Assembly: GCA_002070605.1 (NCBI GenBank)
Contig: MWDO01000013.1
Coordinates: forward strand, 1 to 56,925
Direction: 5' to 3'
Origin: Spirochaetes bacterium ADurb.Bin133
Lineage (GTDB): Bacteria > Spirochaetota > GWE2-31-10 > MWDO01
DNA: 56,925 bases
In this document: positions 53,425 to 56,925 of the stretch, one piece after another
Numbering within the stretch: position 1 is the first letter of the stretch
How the letters are laid out: each line of letters starts with the position of its first letter
Position numbers and translations under genes: made by a program
Notes under the pieces: generated by a model
Told to the model about the DNA's origin: nothing
What the model saw: only the letters and a program-made list of their open reading frames with translations
Database searches by the model: none

Positions 53425-55326
53425 ATGCGTAAACGCCGGAGCAATAAAAAAAACGTCGTTTCAAAGAGCGATAAGAAAATTTTAAAAAAAGAGATAAAGA
53501 AAATTGTCGGCGCTTATAACAAATCTCCCCGTCAACAGATGGATTTGCTCAAAGCCGTTAACGAACTCAGTCAAAATTTTGTAAGATTGAATAGTAAGTC
53601 TGATATAGTTCCTATTTTAAACGACGTTGCGGCCGAGCTGGTCGGAACGACTACCGAAATCTCTTCCACAAAAGAGAAGATCGTTCAAAACAGCGCCATA
53701 AAGGTAATTTCAGAGTATATGCTCGCATATCTCAACGATATTGAGCGCGAGATAATAAACAGTTCCACTTCAAAAATGAAACTGCACGAAAAAATTAAGA
53801 AGATGATTACCGAATATTTGAACGCAAATTATTTTAAAAAAATCCTTATAGTTACAATAGTCGACGATATGATAGAATCGGTTTACGGCGACGAATACAC
53901 TCTGTCAAAATATATTTACGAACAGATTTTTAATATGACCGAGAATAGGGAAGAACTGGAAAAATTCTTTATGATATTTCAGACTACGATAGATTCGACA
54001 GACATTCCGGATTTTAAAATTGCTTACCGTAAGGCGATTGTCGAAAATGAATATTCGCGGGATATTATCTGCGATATGTGGAAAAAGTTATATGAGTTTA
54101 TAGGCGAAGATAACTGTCTAAAAATACGAAATTCTTTATCGATGTTTAAATCTAAGAAAACGGCGTATAACGAGGAGTTTATTAATCCTATCATATACGC
54201 CTTAAAGGACAGTAAAGAGTACCTCAACGAGGAGTTTAAAAAGATAGAGATAAATGGTAAAATTTATTACGGCGCTTCGATATCTACTCTTGAAGACGAC
54301 AATACAAAATTTGAAAGATATGTGTCAAAACTCAGAAGTCTTGAGTTTACAGAAGAAGCCGATCTTTTATACAACTACCTTTTAAATAATATTTCGCTAT
54401 TGACGGACAAGGTAATTTCTGAAAAATTTACCCGTTTAAACAGCGAACTTTTTGACGAGTTAGTGTGTCTTAATCACAATAAATTTTCTCAAACGCGCAT
54501 AGGTCATATAATACTTGCCAATCCTACCGATAACATTTTCGATCCAAGCGGAAATATAAATTTTATCGTATCGATGGTTATGAAATCTATTTTTAAAATG
54601 GGAGAAGTTCTGTTAATAAACGACTTTGAATTTCAAGAATTTCAAAAAGAGATGTTGATCACTTTGCAACAAATGTCGAAGCTTCGCGACATTGAAACGG
54701 CTAATCATCAAGACAGGGTTACGGTTTATACCCGTATTTTAGCCGACGCTCTGAAAAAGAAAAAAGAAGACGGGACGCTTGAGCAACTTATTTTAAAGAA
54801 TAAAATATCTTCCGACACAGATTATTACATAGTGGATAAAGAATACGTAAGGGACGTAGTTTATAGCGCGTCTTTGCACGATTTAGGTAAAGTCGGCATA
54901 GACGACGAGATTTTAAAAAGCACGAAAAAACTCAGCCATGACGAGTATGAAAAAATGAAAAATCATACGATATTTGGTCAGCAACGTCTATCCTCGATAG
55001 TAAGGATGAGCAGAAAAAAGTCTTTCCTCGTACTTGCCGCGGCTTTGGCGGAAAACCATCATGAAAAATGGGACGGCACAGGATATCCAAACAAAAAAAA
55101 GGGCTTTGAGATTCCTCTAAGCGCAAGAATTCTAGCGGTAGCCGACGTTTACGACGCTCTACGAAAAAAGAGAACTTATAAAGACTCGCTATCTCACGAA
55201 CAGGCGATGAAAATAATCGTCGACGGTAAAAACAAGCACTTCGATCCGGTAATTGTCGATATATTTATAGAAAACAACGAACTTCTTGACGAGGCGTTTA
55301 TAAAAAATAAAACCGAGACATATTAG
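53425..55326 (+). CDS. HD-GYP domain protein (probable cyclic-di-GMP phosphodiesterase)
   Basis: The 633-residue protein has an N-terminal region of about 420 residues that I do not recognise: helical, starting with a very basic stretch, and without membrane helices. It ends in an HD-GYP domain (about 425-620) with ANHQDRVTVYTRILA, SLHDLGKVGIDD, MKNHTIFGQ, ENHHEKWDGTGYP and LSARILAVADVYDAL. All HD and GYP residues are present, so hydrolysis of cyclic-di-GMP (or a related dinucleotide) is likely. The long N-terminus may sense or bind partners. GAGAG precedes the ATG. It is transcribed alone and ends 3 bp from the convergent lpdA stop. Confidence 0.88.
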   Translation: MRKRRSNKKNVVSKSDKKILKKEIKKIVGAYNKSPRQQMDLLKAVNELSQNFVRLNSKSDIVPILNDVAAELVGTTTEISSTKEKIVQNSAIKVISEYMLAYLNDIEREIINSSTSKMKLHEKIKKMITEYLNANYFKKILIVTIVDDMIESVYGDEYTLSKYIYEQIFNMTENREELEKFFMIFQTTIDSTDIPDFKIAYRKAIVENEYSRDIICDMWKKLYEFIGEDNCLKIRNSLSMFKSKKTAYNEEFINPIIYALKDSKEYLNEEFKKIEINGKIYYGASISTLEDDNTKFERYVSKLRSLEFTEEADLLYNYLLNNISLLTDKVISEKFTRLNSELFDELVCLNHNKFSQTRIGHIILANPTDNIFDPSGNINFIVSMVMKSIFKMGEVLLINDFEFQEFQKEMLITLQQMSKLRDIETANHQDRVTVYTRILADALKKKKEDGTLEQLILKNKISSDTDYYIVDKEYVRDVVYSASLHDLGKVGIDDEILKSTKKLSHDEYEKMKNHTIFGQQRLSSIVRMSRKKSFLVLAAALAENHHEKWDGTGYPNKKKGFEIPLSARILAVADVYDALRKKRTYKDSLSHEQAMKIIVDGKNKHFDPVIVDIFIENNELLDEAFIKNKTETY

Positions 55327-55329
55327 ACT

Positions 55330-56712
55330 CTACAACGCCGCAGTCTCTTTTATCATCTCGGAGAGCGTCGGATGCGCATGCATAACGTCCGCTAGGTCTT
55401 TTGCCGTCAATCCGCGAACCGCCGCGAGTTCTATCTCATGTAGAAGCTCCGTAACGTCGGGACCGACAAGCCAAGCCCCAAAGATTTTATCGTCGCTTTT
55501 ATTTATAACCATCTTAACGAAACCGTCGCTTTTATCAATCGCGTTGGCTTTGCCGGACATTTTAAAAAAAAGTTTATTAATCTTAACGTCGGGATTTTTC
55601 TCCTTTGCGTTTTTTTCTGAAACGCCAAAACCGGCGACTTGCGGTTCGGTATAAACTCCGAAAGGTATAAAGTTGTAGTCAATCTTGAAAGGTTTACCTA
55701 TTTTGCCTTCAATAAAGGCGATCTCTTCGACCGCCGTTCTCGCTTCGTCGTAAGCTACGTGAGCCAACGCCGGCGACCGGGCGACGACGTCTCCTATAGC
55801 AAAGATATTATTGACGGCGGTTTTCATCGATTTATCCGTCGGAATATATCCTTTATCGAGGGACAGGCCTATATTTTCAACGCCGATACTATCGGTATTA
55901 GGAGTTCGTCCCATAGCGGCTAAGACGTATTCCGAGCTAATCGATTCTTCTTTGCCGTTTTTAGTATAATGAACGACGTTTCCGGCGGCGGCGTTATCTA
56001 TCTTTGTAAGAGACGCCGAGGTCGTTACTTTGATCCCCATTTTTTTAAACGACCTTTCGAGCGTTTTACCGCACTCCTCGTCCATGTTTGGCAGTAACGT
56101 CGGAAAATATTCTAAAACTGTAACTTCCGAGCCGAGACATTTGTAAATATAGGCAAATTCAACGCCGATAGCGCCGCCGCCGATAACTACGAGAGATTTT
56201 GGGATCTCTTCCATGAACAACGCTTCGTCGCTTGTTATAACTCGTCCGTTCGAATTTTTATTGGTCAAAAAACTTGCGAAGTCTTTATTTCTAGAACCGG
56301 CGGCGATTATCATATATTTTGCCGTTACGACTTGGTCGCCGATTCTTACTAAATTTTTATCTACGATTGTCGCGCTTCCGTTTACGACTTTTACGTTATT
56401 TTTTTTGAACAGATACTCTATACCCATTGTCGAAGTTTTAATAACCTCGTTAAGCCGGGTAATTATTTTCGATTTATCCGGTCTAACCTCCATCGCTTCT
56501 AAACCCGCAATTCCGCCGTTTTGGACAGTATCAATCATACTTGCGTTATGAATAAAAGCTTTTGTCGGAATACAGCCTGAATTGAGGCATACGCCCCCGA
56601 TTTTATCCTTTTCGACGACGCAAACAGAAAATCCCAGCTCTCCCGCTCTTGCCGCCGCCGAGTATCCCCCGGGACCCGAGCCGATTATTATTATATCGTA
56701 ATTCATATCCAT
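55330..56712 (-). CDS. lpdA: Dihydrolipoyl dehydrogenase
   Basis: FAD enzyme that reoxidises lipoyl groups of 2-oxoacid dehydrogenase or glycine cleavage complexes with NAD. The 460-residue protein has the N-terminal FAD site (IIIIGSGPGGYSAA), the redox disulfide C42/C47 in GGVCLNSGCIPTK, an NAD motif (VVIGGGAIGVEFA) and the second FAD site (FAIGDVVARSPALAHVA). The C-terminal catalytic HAHPTLSEMI is also present. Length is typical. Two ATGs lie six bases apart at the start and either could be used. No E1, E2 or lipoyl genes are in the window, so the complex served is unknown. Confidence 0.93.
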   Translation of the reverse strand: MDMNYDIIIIGSGPGGYSAAARAGELGFSVCVVEKDKIGGVCLNSGCIPTKAFIHNASMIDTVQNGGIAGLEAMEVRPDKSKIITRLNEVIKTSTMGIEYLFKKNNVKVVNGSATIVDKNLVRIGDQVVTAKYMIIAAGSRNKDFASFLTNKNSNGRVITSDEALFMEEIPKSLVVIGGGAIGVEFAYIYKCLGSEVTVLEYFPTLLPNMDEECGKTLERSFKKMGIKVTTSASLTKIDNAAAGNVVHYTKNGKEESISSEYVLAAMGRTPNTDSIGVENIGLSLDKGYIPTDKSMKTAVNNIFAIGDVVARSPALAHVAYDEARTAVEEIAFIEGKIGKPFKIDYNFIPFGVYTEPQVAGFGVSEKNAKEKNPDVKINKLFFKMSGKANAIDKSDGFVKMVINKSDDKIFGAWLVGPDVTELLHEIELAAVRGLTAKDLADVMHAHPTLSEMIKETAAL

Positions 56713-56787
56713 ATCCGTAATAAAAATCTTGACCCCATATTATACGATTATTTTAAATATTCAAGAGAATTTATAAAATTATTAGTA

Positions 56788-56850
56788 ACTCGTCGTTTTT
56801 TTTTGGGGACAAATAAAATTGACACATATGGTATTAAGGAGAAATTGACG
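56788..56850 (+). repeat. Left end of a further CATATG element at the window edge
   Basis: CGTCGTTTTTTTTTGGGG then ACAAATAAAATT and GACACATATGG (core 56821-56830) matches the left half of the elements at 44.6 and 52.0 kb. A degenerate GACGCATCTATGG follows near 56847. No right end is visible before the window ends. The rest of 56713-56925 shows no gene. Confidence 0.65.
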
Positions 56851-56925
56851 CATCTATGGTAAAAGTCAACGATAATCTTTGTTTTTTTTTAACATTTTAA
56901 TCTATCGTCTATAAATACAGCCTCA

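Noticed and set aside
54319-54336. A near match to the repeat core (GATATGTGTCAAA) inside the HD-GYP gene
   Set aside because: It lacks the CATATG centre, the flanks do not match the repeat unit and the encoded residues fit the surrounding protein, so it is probably chance.

Overview
This is an AT-rich stretch of a bacterial chromosome. The organism appears to be Gram-negative (five proteins carry lipobox signals, and several exported repeat proteins are present), chemotactic and so presumably motile, and probably anaerobic (OadG-like subunit, multi-cluster Fe-S flavoprotein). I cannot fix the phylum by eye. HEAT-repeat exported proteins, the TPR/Mrr-like membrane protein and the OadG gene recall spirochaetes, while the HD protein coupled to an AddB-like nuclease recalls Campylobacterota or Deferribacterota. 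No rRNA, tRNA, CRISPR array, phage or transposase gene is visible.

Layout. 0.4-9.5 kb is a chemotaxis locus. cheB and cheA-cheY-mcp-cheW read rightward; a membrane MCP-like protein, cheR and cheD read leftward. 9.5-14.2 kb holds a Kbp-like LysM/BON protein, an HD hydrolase and an AddB-like nuclease. 14.7-23.5 kb reads mostly leftward: a TrmA-family RNA methyltransferase, an HDOD protein, a 1062-residue GltD/NuoG-like fusion, a thioredoxin lipoprotein, a small SSB-like protein (rightward) and tgt. 24.2-30.2 kb is a rightward operon-like run: penicillin-binding protein 1A, a PPC-domain lipoprotein, a TPR/Mrr-like membrane protein and a GAF membrane protein. 30.2-37.6 kb has a two-gene oadG unit behind a strong leader terminator, ABC-F ATPase, two HEAT proteins, a short ComEC and an unknown membrane protein. 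37.8-43.6 kb encodes two large lipoproteins (three LamG modules; Thr-rich linker). 43.9-47.4 kb has an HTH-receiver regulator and a second MCP. 47.4-51.9 kb is the conserved phoH-pgpH-ybeY-corC cluster. 52.4-56.7 kb has htpX with an EF-hand-like loop, an HD-GYP protein and lpdA.

The most unusual content lies between the genes. Nearly every sizeable intergenic gap carries copies of a short palindromic core, GAC(A/G)CATATG(T/C)GTC or a half of it. By hand I count about 35 copies where well under one is expected by chance. The core is embedded in a longer unit of about 46-48 bp with a GC-rich second half (GCCGCGCCGCTCCCCGA). It occurs singly, as inverted pairs, as a 12-unit tandem array (23.65-24.2 kb), and inside elements bounded by inverted ends close to CCGTCGGTTTTTTGGGG. 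These look like miniature inverted-repeat elements. Three copies also sit in frame inside a Thr-rich linker of a lipoprotein gene, where they encode TYVSN. Smaller partner palindromes (CGACAATTGTCG and CGGGAATTCCCG) travel with the family. This dispersed repeat system, with no visible mobilising enzyme, is the strongest candidate for something undescribed here.

Promoters that can be read are mostly sigma70-like with 17-bp spacers. Two of them (PBP1A, phoH) lie so close to the start codon that the messages would be nearly leaderless.
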